This document shows, one piece after another, positions 17,858-27,545 of a stretch of DNA of 64,000 nt. The DNA lies in contig NZ_JAKRCW010000003.1 in assembly GCF_022346425.1 (NCBI RefSeq), forward strand, positions 62,001 through 126,000, in the 5' to 3' direction. The stretch is from Pseudoglutamicibacter albus (lineage in GTDB: Bacteria; Actinomycetota; Actinomycetes; Actinomycetales; Micrococcaceae). Every line of letters begins with the position of its first letter. Position 1 is the stretch's first letter. The notes beneath the pieces were generated by a model that saw only the letters and a list, made by a program, of their open reading frames with translations, had not been told where the DNA came from and ran no database searches. Position numbers and translations under genes: made by a program.

Positions 17858-19603
17858 TCAGTTCTCCTCTACCTTGCGTGTATCTGCGTTCCTACCGCTC
17901 TCGCGCGCAGCAAGCTCTTCAGCCCGGCGCCGCTCAGCGATCGTCATGCGACGCTGAGCCTCACGGTTAGCCCCGCCGCCGTGCTTGCCGGCCTGCTTCG
18001 CTTCACCGCTCTGCCGGCGCACACGCACTCGGCCCGCCCCGGCATACAGCGGCTCAGCGCCCAAAAGGCGCGGATCCAGACCGGAAAGCCTGTGACCGTC
18101 AGAGAAGAAAGTCATACGGCTGAGCAACTGCAACATCGGGTGCGTGAACAAGAACACCACGAAAATATCCGCAACAGCTGTCAGGCCCAGGGTGAACGCG
18201 AAGCCCTTGACGTTACCCACAGCAACAAAGTACAGAACAACGGCTGCCAGAATGTTGACCGCTTTAGAAGCCAGAATGGTTCGGCGAGCACGCTTCCAAC
18301 CGGTTTCGATCGCCTGCTGGAGCCTGCGGCCTTCACGCAACTCATCACGGATACGTTCAAAGTAGACGATGAACGAGTCAGCTGTCAGACCAATCGAGAC
18401 AATCAAGCCGGCAACACCAGCCAGAGACAACCGATAGTTCGCGCCCCAACCCAACAAGACAATCGCGAGATAGGTCAGCGTACCCATGATGATGAGCGAG
18501 GCCATCGTCACCAGACCCAAAACCCGGTACTGGAAGAAGGAGTAAACAGCCACCAAGACCAGGCCGATCAAGCCAGCGATCATACCGGACTTGAGCTGAT
18601 CAGCACCGAGCTTGGCCGAAACCTGGGTTTCGGTCGGGATGTTGAAGCTCATCGGCAAGGCACCGTAACGCAGCTGCTCGGCGAGTTCTTGAGCCGATTC
18701 CTGAGTGAAGTTACCGGTGATCGAAGAGCGGCCATCGGAAATGACGGCCAGCGACTGCGGAGCCGAAACCACGCGGCCATCCAACACGATCGCGAACTGG
18801 TTCTTAGGCGGCTGAGCTGACGTCAAACGCTGGGTGACCGTCTTGAACGCCTCAGCGCCCTTGCTGTTGAACGTCAACGCAACTTCCCAGCCACCGGTCG
18901 TGAAGCCCTGCGAGTTCTGTTCAGGACGTGCCTCGGCATCGGTGATGTCAGAGCCGGAAACCTCAACCGGACCCAAGAGGTACTTAGCCTGCAACGGCGG
19001 GTCCATCTCACACGCAATAGCTGGCTCTTCAGCCTTGAACGTCGTGCGGTCTTTCTTATTGAGCTCAGCGGCACAATCCCACGCCTGGAACTTACGCAAA
19101 AGCTCAGGGGTGACCCACCGATCATCAGAACCGTTCTGCGGTTTACCCTCAGGCTTTGGGATGTCCTTGATCGGTGTGAGGTCCTTCTTTGGCGTCGCCG
19201 TGATGTCTTGGTTTGCCGCGATCACTGGCCGGAACTGCATCTGCGCGGAAGACTTGATGAGGTTACGTGTCTTCTCATCTGGGATGCCAGGCATAGCAAC
19301 CACGATGTTCTGGTTGTTCTGCGTGGTGACCTCAGCTTCAGCAACACCAGTGCCATCAACGCGTTGACGAATGATCTCGACCGCTTGCTGAAGCTGCTCG
19401 GAAGTGACCTGCTTGTTCGGGTCATCCAGTTTAGGGGTCAGCACCATCTCGGTACCGCCCTCAAGGTCCAGCGCAAGCTTAGGAAGCGCACCAGTTTTTC
19501 CTGCGACAACACCACCGATGAGCACACCGATCAGCACGAGGTGGATCACCGCGAGCCAGATCAGTGCGCTACGAGCCTGCCGCTTGGGGCTAGTTGTTGA
19601 CAT
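17858..19603 (-). CDS. secD: Protein translocase subunit SecD
   Basis: SecD subunit of the Sec accessory complex, with a large periplasmic P1 domain. It is 581 aa from the ATG at 19603 (MSTTSPKRQARSALIW), with GAGAGAAA upstream. The first membrane segment is at about residues 14-36. The family motifs LGLDLEGGTEMVL-like (LALDLEGGTEMVL) and, in the C-terminal membrane block, GLTADSFIVYFERIRDELREGR are clear. The C-terminus carries an Arg/Ala/Glu-rich cytoplasmic extension. It is part of yajC-secD-secF. Confidence 0.97.
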   Translation of the reverse strand: MSTTSPKRQARSALIWLAVIHLVLIGVLIGGVVAGKTGALPKLALDLEGGTEMVLTPKLDDPNKQVTSEQLQQAVEIIRQRVDGTGVAEAEVTTQNNQNIVVAMPGIPDEKTRNLIKSSAQMQFRPVIAANQDITATPKKDLTPIKDIPKPEGKPQNGSDDRWVTPELLRKFQAWDCAAELNKKDRTTFKAEEPAIACEMDPPLQAKYLLGPVEVSGSDITDAEARPEQNSQGFTTGGWEVALTFNSKGAEAFKTVTQRLTSAQPPKNQFAIVLDGRVVSAPQSLAVISDGRSSITGNFTQESAQELAEQLRYGALPMSFNIPTETQVSAKLGADQLKSGMIAGLIGLVLVAVYSFFQYRVLGLVTMASLIIMGTLTYLAIVLLGWGANYRLSLAGVAGLIVSIGLTADSFIVYFERIRDELREGRRLQQAIETGWKRARRTILASKAVNILAAVVLYFVAVGNVKGFAFTLGLTAVADIFVVFLFTHPMLQLLSRMTFFSDGHRLSGLDPRLLGAEPLYAGAGRVRVRRQSGEAKQAGKHGGGANREAQRRMTIAERRRAEELAARESGRNADTRKVEEN

Positions 19604-19700
19604 AAAGGTTTCTCTCACACGTGAGCAATGAATGAATAAAGACTAGGTATCTGCCTCAGCGTGTGAAGTGCATCGGTTCGCAACGCTGGGCTGCTGGTTC

Positions 19701-20087
19701 TTAGCGCTTATCTGGGCCTTCCGAACCGTCGAGGTCACCCTGGTTGTCCTCTTGCGAAGCCTCATGGGTCGAGTTGTCTTCTGGGAACTGAGCGATCGCT
19801 TGGACGTGGAACATGACACGGTTACCTGGAGATAGTTCCAAGAGCACCTTGTTCTCGTCTTTGAAGGTGTCAACGACCGTGCCGAAGATACCGGCGGTCG
19901 TCATAACTTCTGCACCCGGGACGAGCTTAGTCTCACGTTCCTGCTGAGCTTGCTGCATCCGCTTGCGGTTACGGAACATCGTGAAGACCAAGAAAATGAC
20001 CATGAGGCCCATGATCAAAAGAAGAGGGCTAATACCCCCGGCCTGTCCTTGCTGACCTTCAGCCAAAATCTGCTGCGCGGAGATCAC
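19701..20087 (-). CDS. yajC: Preprotein translocase subunit YajC
   Basis: Small SecDF-associated membrane protein. It is 128 aa with one membrane segment (about residues 19-38, ISPLLLIMGLMVIFLVFTMF), then RNRKRMQQAQQERETKLVPGAEVMTTAGIFGTVV, the classical YajC core, and an acidic C-terminal tail (DGSEGPDKR). The GTG start is at 20087. It is first in yajC-secD-secF and lies downstream of ruvB. Confidence 0.95.
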   Translation of the reverse strand: MISAQQILAEGQQGQAGGISPLLLIMGLMVIFLVFTMFRNRKRMQQAQQERETKLVPGAEVMTTAGIFGTVVDTFKDENKVLLELSPGNRVMFHVQAIAQFPEDNSTHEASQEDNQGDLDGSEGPDKR

Positions 20088-20292
20088 GTGGCATCCTCAA
20101 TTCACATTATCGATATCGCTGCACACCCTCGCGCGCGCATTGCAGGCGCAAGGAAAACACCGATCTAGCCTAACCTACCCCGGCAAGCAGAAGTAGTAAC
20201 TGCAAGCTCACGCCGTAACTCTGGGACGGCACTATCGGTTGCTGGAAGACAGAAATAGATAGGCCAATGCTTTCTCCAGCTCGGTCGATTCT

Positions 20293-21363
20293 TCAGATGA
20301 GGCGGGCAGTCCCGCCGGGATCCTGCTCCCCCGAAGGTAGGGCGCCAGGAGCACCCTCCGGCGGAGTCAGGCCTAGGTGCACCCATGCCGCTGGGGTTGC
20401 TATTCGTCCGCGTGCGGTTCGGCCGAGGAGGCCTTCGCGCACAAGATAGGGCTCAGCTACTTCCTCGACAGTTTCGGTTTCCTCCCCCACCGAGATCGCA
20501 AGTGTTGATAAGCCGACGGGCCCGCCACCGAATTTGGTGCACAACGCTTGCAAAACTGAACGGTCGAGCCGATCCAGTCCACGTTCATCGACGTCATACA
20601 TGTCCAGGGCCGCTGCGGCTTGAACCGCATCGATCCGCTCGATGCGGTGTACAAGCGACCAGTCCCTGACACGGCGTAGGAGCCGGTTAGCGATACGCGG
20701 GGTTCCGCGTGAACGTGAAGCGATCTGCTGATAGCCGTCATCGGTCAAGCTCACATCAAGCATGACTGCCGAGCGCCGCAGAACCATTTCAAGTTCTTCA
20801 ACCGAATAGAAGTCCAGGTGGCCGGTGAACCCGAATCGGTCACGCAGAGGTCCTGGCAAAAGACCGGCACGCGTGGTCGCACCCACCAGAGTGAACGGAG
20901 GAAGATCCAATGGGATAGCTGTGGCACCAGCACCCTTGCCGACCACGATGTCGACGCGAAAGTCTTCCATCGCAAGGTAGAGCATTTCCTCTGCTGGGCG
21001 GGCTAGACGGTGGATCTCATCCAGGAATAAAACTTCGCCTTCAGATAGCGAAGAGAGGATCGCAGCCAGGTCCCCTGCGTTTTGGATCGCTGGACCGGAG
21101 CTGATGCGTAGCGGTGCTTGCATCTCCGCGGCAACGATCATGGCTAGCGTCGTCTTGCCCAAGCCTGGAGGCCCGGAGAGCAGAACGTGATCGGCAACCC
21201 GTTCACGCAGCTTCGAGGATTCAAGTACGAGGGAAAGTTGCTCGCGAACACGTGCTTGGCCCACGAATTCATCGAAGTTCTTGGGCCGCATCGCAGCCTC
21301 GAGCGCGCGTTCCTCCGGCTCTCCGGAGGCATCCACCAGACCGCGCGAGGAATCTGATGCCAT
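20293..21363 (-). CDS. ruvB: Holliday junction branch migration DNA helicase RuvB
   Basis: Hexameric AAA+ motor that drives branch migration with RuvA. It is 356 aa. Motifs: [18 protein letters not shown], Walker [13 protein letters not shown], Walker [16 protein letters not shown], sensor [20 protein letters not shown], and sensor II/arginine region [18 protein letters not shown], then a winged-helix domain. It is preceded by GAGAGGAA. It follows ruvA by 59 bases in the ruvC-ruvA-ruvB cluster. Confidence 0.98.
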   Translation of the reverse strand: MASDSSRGLVDASGEPEERALEAAMRPKNFDEFVGQARVREQLSLVLESSKLRERVADHVLLSGPPGLGKTTLAMIVAAEMQAPLRISSGPAIQNAGDLAAILSSLSEGEVLFLDEIHRLARPAEEMLYLAMEDFRVDIVVGKGAGATAIPLDLPPFTLVGATTRAGLLPGPLRDRFGFTGHLDFYSVEELEMVLRRSAVMLDVSLTDDGYQQIASRSRGTPRIANRLLRRVRDWSLVHRIERIDAVQAAAALDMYDVDERGLDRLDRSVLQALCTKFGGGPVGLSTLAISVGEETETVEEVAEPYLVREGLLGRTARGRIATPAAWVHLGLTPPEGAPGALPSGEQDPGGTARLI

Positions 21364-21422
21364 CTTGCTACGTTCCTCTCCCCTAGCTTCTCAACAGTAG
21401 TTTCAAGACCGTTCCGGCATGC

Positions 21423-22061
21423 TCACGAGCGCACTCCGGTCCCGGCCACTACGCCCCGCAATGCAGCGCGCAACAGCTCTGGAACCGAGGCCCCGGCCAA
21501 TTCCGGTTGTGCCTTGAGCGTGGCTGCAAGAACCTTCTTAGCTTCCTTCTCAGTCCACCCCAGGCCTGTGAGACCCTCGACCACTTGGGCCTCGGCGGCT
21601 TGAGCCAACGCTTCGGCTTCGGTCTGGGCGGCCGGGGCGGCAGTGGCAGTAGCATCCGCCGAGAGCGTCAGCTTGCCCTTGAGTTCAAGGATAATTCGGC
21701 TTGCCGATTTAGGGCCCACACCCGAAACGCGGGTCAGCGCTTTCGTGTCTTCGTTCTGAACAGCCGCGGCGAGCTCTTCTGCAGAGTGAACCGCCAAAAT
21801 AGCTAAACCCAGTTTCGGGCCGATCCCTGAAACGCTCGTGATGATGTCGAAAACGTCCCGGTCACGTGCACTAGTGAAACCGTAGAGAGTCATCGAATCT
21901 TCACGCACCACCAAACTCGTTGGAAGAGTGGCTTCTTGACCTACCGTGAGTTCCCCTAACGTCCGCGGAACCGCGTTGACGAGGTAGCCCACTCCGCCCA
22001 CATCAAGAACCACCGAGTTCAGGTTCAACGTCGTAACGGTGCCTCGAAGCTGAGAAATCAT
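21423..22061 (-). CDS. ruvA: Holliday junction DNA helicase subunit RuvA
   Basis: Binds four-way junctions and loads RuvB. It is 212 aa from the ATG at 22061 (MISQLRGTVTTLNLNSVVLDVGGVGYLV); the start 15 codons earlier is less likely. It has the N-terminal OB domain, tandem helix-hairpin-helix motifs (SVSGIGPKLGLAIL and RVSGVGPKSASRIILELKGKL), an Ala/Glu-rich linker and the C-terminal RuvB-interacting domain (GLTGLGWTEKEAKKVLAA). A 171-base gap separates it from ruvC, suggesting its own promoter. Confidence 0.97.
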   Translation of the reverse strand: MISQLRGTVTTLNLNSVVLDVGGVGYLVNAVPRTLGELTVGQEATLPTSLVVREDSMTLYGFTSARDRDVFDIITSVSGIGPKLGLAILAVHSAEELAAAVQNEDTKALTRVSGVGPKSASRIILELKGKLTLSADATATAAPAAQTEAEALAQAAEAQVVEGLTGLGWTEKEAKKVLAATLKAQPELAGASVPELLRAALRGVVAGTGVRS

Positions 22062-22232
22062 GGGTACGAACAACCTTTCACGGACATAACAGCGCGCCGA
22101 CGGCACGCCTCACACATAAGAGAGCACCACAAACACGGAGAGTGATACGAGAAGTCTATCCGAATATATCTTCGAACTATCCGTATGTGTGTTAGATACG
22201 CCCCGTGTCACAGCGCTCACGAGCCAGCACGG

Positions 22233-22856
22233 TCAACCACGCGGCTTACGTGCACGCGCCCGCAAAGCAGACTCCGCACGCGCCGCATTATTAGCGGCCT
22301 GAGCCTGCGCCTTGAGCCAGGCTCGCTGTGCTGGGGCCACACCACTTTGATTCGATGCTGAAGCCGCCGCCTTGGATGCCGGGTCAGCCCCACGCCACCC
22401 GTGAGCCAGAGCGATCGCTATCGCATCGGCCGCATCGGCTGGTTTCGGGGCGGCCGCTAGGCGCAGAATCTTGGTCACCATCCGCCCCACTTGCTGTTTA
22501 TCAGCCTGGCCGCTACCGGTCACAGCGGCTTTGACCTCAGTCGGGGTGTGCAAGGCAACCGGAATGCCGCGGCGCGCGGCAGCGGCAATGATCACGCCCA
22601 TCGCCTGGGCGGTCCCCATCACCGTAGAGACGTTCGTGTAAGTGAAGACGCGCTCAATCGCCAAAGCATCAGGCCGGAATTCATCCAGCCACTCATCAAT
22701 CCGCTCAGAAATCGTGAGCAGACGGTGGTCCAAGGCAACCTCAGACGGGGAACCGATCACCCGCACGTCCTCGAGCGTTGCTGTGCGGTCAGTACCAACA
22801 GAAACCAGGGCCAACCCGCAACGGGTCAGCCCTGGATCAACTCCTGCTACGCGCAC
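22233..22856 (-). CDS. ruvC: Crossover junction endodeoxyribonuclease RuvC
   Basis: Resolvase that cuts Holliday junctions. It is 207 aa. The acidic catalytic residues are placed as expected: [17 protein letters not shown] (first Asp), [25 protein letters not shown] (Glu) and [17 protein letters not shown] (last acidic pair). The C-terminus has an Ala/Arg-rich extension of about 35 residues not needed for activity. GTG start. It lies between yebC and ruvA. Confidence 0.97.
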   Translation of the reverse strand: MRVAGVDPGLTRCGLALVSVGTDRTATLEDVRVIGSPSEVALDHRLLTISERIDEWLDEFRPDALAIERVFTYTNVSTVMGTAQAMGVIIAAAARRGIPVALHTPTEVKAAVTGSGQADKQQVGRMVTKILRLAAAPKPADAADAIAIALAHGWRGADPASKAAASASNQSGVAPAQRAWLKAQAQAANNAARAESALRARARKPRG

Positions 22857-22903
22857 GCACCAACCACCTCGGAAGCCGTTACGCGAACCGAATGCAACAG
22901 TCT

Positions 22904-23665
22904 CTACTCCTCGCCTAGCGCCTCAATGACCTCAGGCGTCATATCGACATTCGAGTACACGGCCTGCACGTCATCGAGCTCCTCGAGCGCTTCCTCAAGT
23001 TTGACGAACGTGCGGGCCGCATCCACATCCAGCTCAACCTTCATCGTCGGCACGTACTCGACTTCATCAGAGCTGTATTCGACACCGGCTTCATCCAGGG
23101 CGTGAGCAACTGACTGCAGCTCCGAAGGCTCCGAAACGATGGTGAAAGAATCGCCGACCTTGGTGATCTCCTCGGCATCAACATCAGCCATGAGGACAAC
23201 CTCCATGAGGGAATCCTCGGTGTGATCAGCCTCAGGGACCACCACGACACCCTTACGGTTGAAAAGGTAGTTGACCGAACCCGGGTCGGCGATCGTGCCA
23301 CCGTTACGGGTGATCGCCACGCGAGTCTCAGAGGCCGCGCGGTTGCGGTTATCGGTCAGGCAGTGCACCAAGAGAGCCGAGCCCTGCGGACCGCGTGCCT
23401 CATACATGATCTCGGTGTAGTCAATGACCTCACCAGTCAGCCCGGCACCACGCTTGATCGCACGGTCGATGTTGTCGTTAGGAACGGAGTTCTTCTTCGC
23501 CTTGTTCACGGCGACTTCAAGAGCCGGGTTACCTTCTAGGTCCGGACCACCAGCACGCGCGGCAACCTCGATCTTCTTGATGAACTGCGCGAAAGCTTTC
23601 GCACGCTTCGCATCCAACGCAGCTTTCTTGTGCTTGGTTGTCGCCCATTTGGAGTGGCCAGCCAT
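22904..23665 (-). CDS. yebC: YebC/PmpR family transcriptional or translational regulator
   Basis: 253 aa; starts [25 protein letters not shown], the family hallmark, and continues with the usual three-domain layout ([45 protein letters not shown]). YebC proteins have been described as DNA-binding regulators and, more recently, as ribosome-associated factors easing polyproline stalling; the sequence alone does not decide. It is directly upstream of ruvC, the usual arrangement, and divergent from the M3 peptidase gene. Confidence 0.96.
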   Translation of the reverse strand: MAGHSKWATTKHKKAALDAKRAKAFAQFIKKIEVAARAGGPDLEGNPALEVAVNKAKKNSVPNDNIDRAIKRGAGLTGEVIDYTEIMYEARGPQGSALLVHCLTDNRNRAASETRVAITRNGGTIADPGSVNYLFNRKGVVVVPEADHTEDSLMEVVLMADVDAEEITKVGDSFTIVSEPSELQSVAHALDEAGVEYSSDEVEYVPTMKVELDVDAARTFVKLEEALEELDDVQAVYSNVDMTPEVIEALGEE

Positions 23666-23781
23666 AGTTCTTCCGTCCCTATGTCAGTTAGTTCTAGCGT
23701 CAGACCATTCTATAGCCTGCCCTCACCGTAGCGCCGTTACTCGGCATGGCGTCGATGTACTTAGTGTGAAAGAGTCTTTTC

Positions 23782-25794
23782 ATGACTTGTCTTACGGAGC
23801 CTAGCGGGCTTGATTACAACTTCCCTGATTTCTCTACCGTGACCCCGGATCTGTTGCGCAGCTCGGTGCGTGCCGGAATCGAGGCTCAAGAGAAAGCCGT
23901 CGCGGCCATTGTCAATGATCCGCACGAGGCGGACTTCACCAACACGTTCGAGGCTTTTGAGCTCTCAAGCGAAGCCCTTGATCGTGCAACGGCGGTCGCG
24001 TTCCACCTGTTCTCAGCTGATGCCACGGAAGAAATCCAGGCTATCGAGGCTGAAGTTACGGCTATGGTCGCAGCGCATCACGATGCGATGGTGCTCTACC
24101 CTGGCCTGTACGCCCGGATGCAGCAGGTCGATGCGGGCGCGCTTGAAGGCGAACAGGCACGCCTCGTTGAGGTCACGATGCGATCCTTCCGCGCGAGCGG
24201 CGCGGAACTGGACGCTGAGGGCCAGGAAAAGCTCAAGGCCTTGAACGCGAAGCTCACCGATTTACAGACAGAGTTCGGTCGCCTCGCGATGCAGAACCTC
24301 GTGGATGCAGCGCCTGCCCTCACGGAGGCGGAAGCTACGGGCCTCTCCCCTGCCCGACTTGAAGCGACCCGCGCCGCAGCTCAGGCCGCGGGAGCGGAAG
24401 GCCACCGTATCTCGCTCGTGTTGCCAACCGTTCAACCTGATGAAGCGATCCTGACCACCGCTGAAGGCCGCAAGAAGTTGCACGAGGCATCGTCTCAGCG
24501 TGCATCTGACGGCAAGAGCTCTGCGATCGCCGCGCAGATCGCGGCATTGCGCGTAGAGCGCGCACGCTTGCTCGGTTTTGAGACGCATGCAGAAGAGATT
24601 CTGTCTCTGCGGTCGGAAACCTCGGTTTCGGCTATCAACGATCTGTTGGCGCAGTTGGCTAAGCCTGCGCTCGCGAACGCGGCCGCCGAGGATGCGCGGA
24701 TCGCTGAAGCGCTCGGCCTCGAGCCTCTGTCCCCCGAGGCTCCTGTGGCACCGTGGGATCGCGCACGCGGGCTGAGTCTTGTTGGCTCGCAGTCCGATGG
24801 GGTCGACGCGGAACTGTTGCAACAGCACCTTGAACTCGACACAGTTCTGACTGAAGGCGTTTTCCGTGCCGCTGGATTGGTCTATGGGCTGAGGTTCACG
24901 GAACGCCACGACCTTCCGCTTCCTCACCCGGATGCCCGGATTTGGGAAGTTTTCGAGGAGAACGGGGATGCCGTCGGGCTGTTCGTGGGCGATTTCTTCG
25001 CCCGCGACACCAAGCGTGGTGGGGCATGGATGAATGAGCTTGCCCAAGGTGCTACCGCAACCGGTTCACGCCCGATCATCTGCAATACGCTGAACATCCC
25101 TAAGCCAACCGGCGGGAACCCTGCATTGTGCACGTGGGATGAGGTCAACACACTATTCCACGAGTTCGGGCATGCGCTCCACGGCCTGCTGAGTGCCGCA
25201 CACTACCCTTCTTTGGCGGGCACCAACGTTGGGCGCGACATCGTCGAGTTCCCGTCCCAGGTCAACGAGATGTGGACAGTACACCCCAAGATTCTTCCGC
25301 ACTACACCAAGCACGCACATACGGGTGAACCGCTTCCTGCCGATCAGATCGAAAAACTCACCGCGACCAGCACGTGGGGCGAAGGCTTCTCGACGAGCGA
25401 ATACCTCGCCGCATCGATTCTAGACCTCGCGTGGCACCAGCGCACCGGTACCGACGTCGAGGCTGACCCGGCCGGGTTCGAAGACTCAGCATTGCGTGAT
25501 GCTGGCTTCAACCCGGACTCGATCGAGTCTCGCTACAAGACCGGCTACTTCCAGCACATCTTCGCTGGCGGTTATTCGGCAGGTTACTACTGCTACATCT
25601 GGTCCGAGATCCTTGACGCCGATGCGGTCGAATGGTTCAAGGAGCAAGAGGACATCCGTGCCGCTGGCCAGCTGTTCCGTGAGGAGTTCTTGAGCCGCGG
25701 TAACACGCGCGACGCACTGGAAAGCTATCGCGCATTCCGTGGACGCGATGCCCGCATCGAGCCTCTGCTTGAACGCCGCGGGCTGAAGGCATAA
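23782..25794 (+). CDS. dcp: M3 family metallopeptidase (peptidyl-dipeptidase Dcp type)
   Basis: Cytosolic zinc peptidase of the thimet oligopeptidase/Dcp family, which removes C-terminal dipeptides or trims short peptides. It is 670 aa, matching the family length. The zinc motif HEFGHALHGLLS is at about residues 460-470, with the downstream Glu in the VNEMWTVHP region, and the conserved GYSAGYYCYIWSEILDADAVEWF segment near the C-terminus. It is the only plus-strand gene between yebC and pdxS. It has a weak ribosome binding site. It converges on pdxS across a bidirectional terminator. Confidence 0.93.
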   Translation: MTCLTEPSGLDYNFPDFSTVTPDLLRSSVRAGIEAQEKAVAAIVNDPHEADFTNTFEAFELSSEALDRATAVAFHLFSADATEEIQAIEAEVTAMVAAHHDAMVLYPGLYARMQQVDAGALEGEQARLVEVTMRSFRASGAELDAEGQEKLKALNAKLTDLQTEFGRLAMQNLVDAAPALTEAEATGLSPARLEATRAAAQAAGAEGHRISLVLPTVQPDEAILTTAEGRKKLHEASSQRASDGKSSAIAAQIAALRVERARLLGFETHAEEILSLRSETSVSAINDLLAQLAKPALANAAAEDARIAEALGLEPLSPEAPVAPWDRARGLSLVGSQSDGVDAELLQQHLELDTVLTEGVFRAAGLVYGLRFTERHDLPLPHPDARIWEVFEENGDAVGLFVGDFFARDTKRGGAWMNELAQGATATGSRPIICNTLNIPKPTGGNPALCTWDEVNTLFHEFGHALHGLLSAAHYPSLAGTNVGRDIVEFPSQVNEMWTVHPKILPHYTKHAHTGEPLPADQIEKLTATSTWGEGFSTSEYLAASILDLAWHQRTGTDVEADPAGFEDSALRDAGFNPDSIESRYKTGYFQHIFAGGYSAGYYCYIWSEILDADAVEWFKEQEDIRAAGQLFREEFLSRGNTRDALESYRAFRGRDARIEPLLERRGLKA

Positions 25795-25824
25795 AAGCCG
25801 GCTAGACCAGAGTCGAGAACAAAG

Positions 25825-25875
25825 AATGGTGTGGGTAGATGCAGAACGTTACGAACTTCATCCACCCACACCATT
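25825..25875. terminator. Bidirectional terminator between the M3 peptidase gene and pdxS
   Basis: A 12-bp stem AATGGTGTGGGT / ACCCACACCATT, extended by GATG/CATC past a single mismatch, sits in the convergent gap. T-rich sequence follows on the minus strand (CTTTGTTCT) and a short TTT on the plus strand. Confidence 0.8.
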
Positions 25876-25910
25876 TCGATATGACGAAGGGCGCGCTTGG
25901 CGTGTGTGTG

Positions 25911-26804
25911 CTACCAGCCGCGGTCTTCGAGGCGGTGGTGCACTGGGATCTCATCTACGTTGAGGCCGACCATTGCTTCGCCGAGACCACGGGATACGTC
26001 AGCGATCACCTTCGGGTCGTTGTAGTTGTCGGTCGCCTTGACCACAGCGGCGGCGCGAGCCTCAGGGTTACCGGACTTGAAGATGCCGGAGCCAACGAAC
26101 ACGCCTTCGGCACCGAGCTGCATCATCATGGCTGCGTCTGCTGGGGTTGCGATACCGCCTGCGGTCAACAAGGGCACCGGCAGCTTTCCTTCGCGGGCGA
26201 CCTCAACGACGAGATCGTAGGGCGCCTGCAGTTCTTTCGCGGCAACGAACAGTTCGTCCTCAGCCATCGAAGTCAGGCGGTTGATTTCCGCGCGGATCTT
26301 ACGCATGTGGCCGGTCGCGTTCGAGACATCGCCGGTTCCGGCTTCACCTTTGGAGCGGATCATCGCAGCACCCTCGTTGATGCGGCGCAAAGCCTCACCG
26401 AGGTTCGTCGCGCCACACACGAATGGTGCCTTGAACGCGAACTTGTCCACGTGGTTCTCGTAGTCAGCTGGGGAAAGAACCTCGGACTCGTCGATGAAGT
26501 CGATGTCGAGGGCTTCAAGAACCTGGGCCTCAACGAAGTGCCCGATGCGTACCTTCGCCATCACTGGAATCGATACGGCTTCCTGAATACCAACGATCAT
26601 GTCAGGATCCGATGCCCGAGAAATACCGCCCTGAGCGCGGATATCGGCAGGTACACGCTCCAAAGCCATGACAGCCTTAGCGCCTGCGGCTTCAGCGATG
26701 CGAGCCTGTTCAGGGGTCACGACGTCCATGATGACGCCGCCAGTCAGATGGTCAGCAAGCCCACGACGGACGCGGGAGGCCTGCTGGGACGGTTGAGTGT
26801 TCAC
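25911..26804 (-). CDS. pdxS: Pyridoxal 5'-phosphate synthase subunit PdxS
   Basis: Synthase subunit that builds PLP from ribose 5-phosphate, glyceraldehyde 3-phosphate and ammonia. It is 297 aa. Conserved elements are seen: [33 protein letters not shown], the active-site Lys in [14 protein letters not shown], and the phosphate-binding [29 protein letters not shown]. The GTG start is preceded by AAAGG. The glutaminase partner pdxT normally follows directly, but here the next feature is a terminator and a convergent gene, so pdxT must be elsewhere or absent. Confidence 0.97.
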   Translation of the reverse strand: MNTQPSQQASRVRRGLADHLTGGVIMDVVTPEQARIAEAAGAKAVMALERVPADIRAQGGISRASDPDMIVGIQEAVSIPVMAKVRIGHFVEAQVLEALDIDFIDESEVLSPADYENHVDKFAFKAPFVCGATNLGEALRRINEGAAMIRSKGEAGTGDVSNATGHMRKIRAEINRLTSMAEDELFVAAKELQAPYDLVVEVAREGKLPVPLLTAGGIATPADAAMMMQLGAEGVFVGSGIFKSGNPEARAAAVVKATDNYNDPKVIADVSRGLGEAMVGLNVDEIPVHHRLEDRGW

Positions 26805-26871
26805 GCGAACAATACCTTTCGGTCATCGAAATTGAGTGGAAGGGAAAACAACGGCTGGTATCGGCCAAACC

Positions 26872-27543
26872 CTAGTTCATCGTATCTGTCACACCGTGCA
26901 CACGCTGAGCGGTTGCGACACATCTGGAAATACGCTGAATAAGAGTCACGACCGAGCCAATACATACAGCTACGACTCCCCCGAACCACCACCACGGATT
27001 CAATCCCAGGCCGGTGAAACCGGTGAGGACAAGCACGACAACGAGACGCTCCGAACGCTCCACGAAACCGACCGAAGCATCGAAACCAAGCGATTCAGCC
27101 TTAGCCCGCACATAAGAGACGAGCCCACCAAGGCTCAAAAGGGTCAGTGCTGCTGCGCCGAACATCGGGCGCGCGCCACCTGTGAACCACCAGAACGCGA
27201 GCGTTCCGAAGATCGTGAAATCCACGAGCCGGTCGAGGGAAGAATCGAGGAAGTTCCCTAGCGCTCGTTCGGTGTGTGAGCGCGGCTGACCTACCCCAGA
27301 TTCGGCTTGGTTGTCGAGGTGCCGGGCGAGTTGGCCATCGACCATGTCAGAGAAAATGAACAACGTGATGGCAACAGTGCCCCAGAACAGTTGACCCCAA
27401 CTGTAGAGCGCGACCGCGGACACGGCCGCGCCCACCGAGCCCAGTACCGTGACCAGGTTCGGTGTCGCGCCTACCCGCGCTAGGACTTTCACGAGCGGAC
27501 GGAACAGAGCCGTGAAAAACCCGCGCGCGTACCGGTCCAACAT
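26872..27543 (-). CDS. CDP-alcohol phosphatidyltransferase (PgsA/PIP synthase-like) with altered motif spacing
   Basis: 223 aa integral membrane enzyme of the family that joins CDP-diacylglycerol to an alcohol phosphate; in this position in relatives it is phosphatidylinositol-phosphate synthase. The family motif is D-x2-DG-x2-AR-x8,9-G-x3-D-x3-D. Here D66, D69, G70, A73, R74, G96, D100 and D104 are all present, but 21 residues separate Arg74 from Gly96 instead of 8-9, an insertion of about 12-13 polar residues in the active-site loop. Hydrophobic segments flank the motif. Its ATG lies two bases after the HIT gene stop. The acyltransferase and mannosyltransferase genes that usually follow are missing. 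Confidence 0.85.
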   Translation of the reverse strand: MLDRYARGFFTALFRPLVKVLARVGATPNLVTVLGSVGAAVSAVALYSWGQLFWGTVAITLFIFSDMVDGQLARHLDNQAESGVGQPRSHTERALGNFLDSSLDRLVDFTIFGTLAFWWFTGGARPMFGAAALTLLSLGGLVSYVRAKAESLGFDASVGFVERSERLVVVLVLTGFTGLGLNPWWWFGGVVAVCIGSVVTLIQRISRCVATAQRVHGVTDTMN

Positions 27544-27545
27544 GC

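Noticed and set aside
25839-26942. Plus-strand open frame opposite pdxS
   Set aside because: Mirrors the well-conserved pdxS and begins inside the bidirectional terminator.
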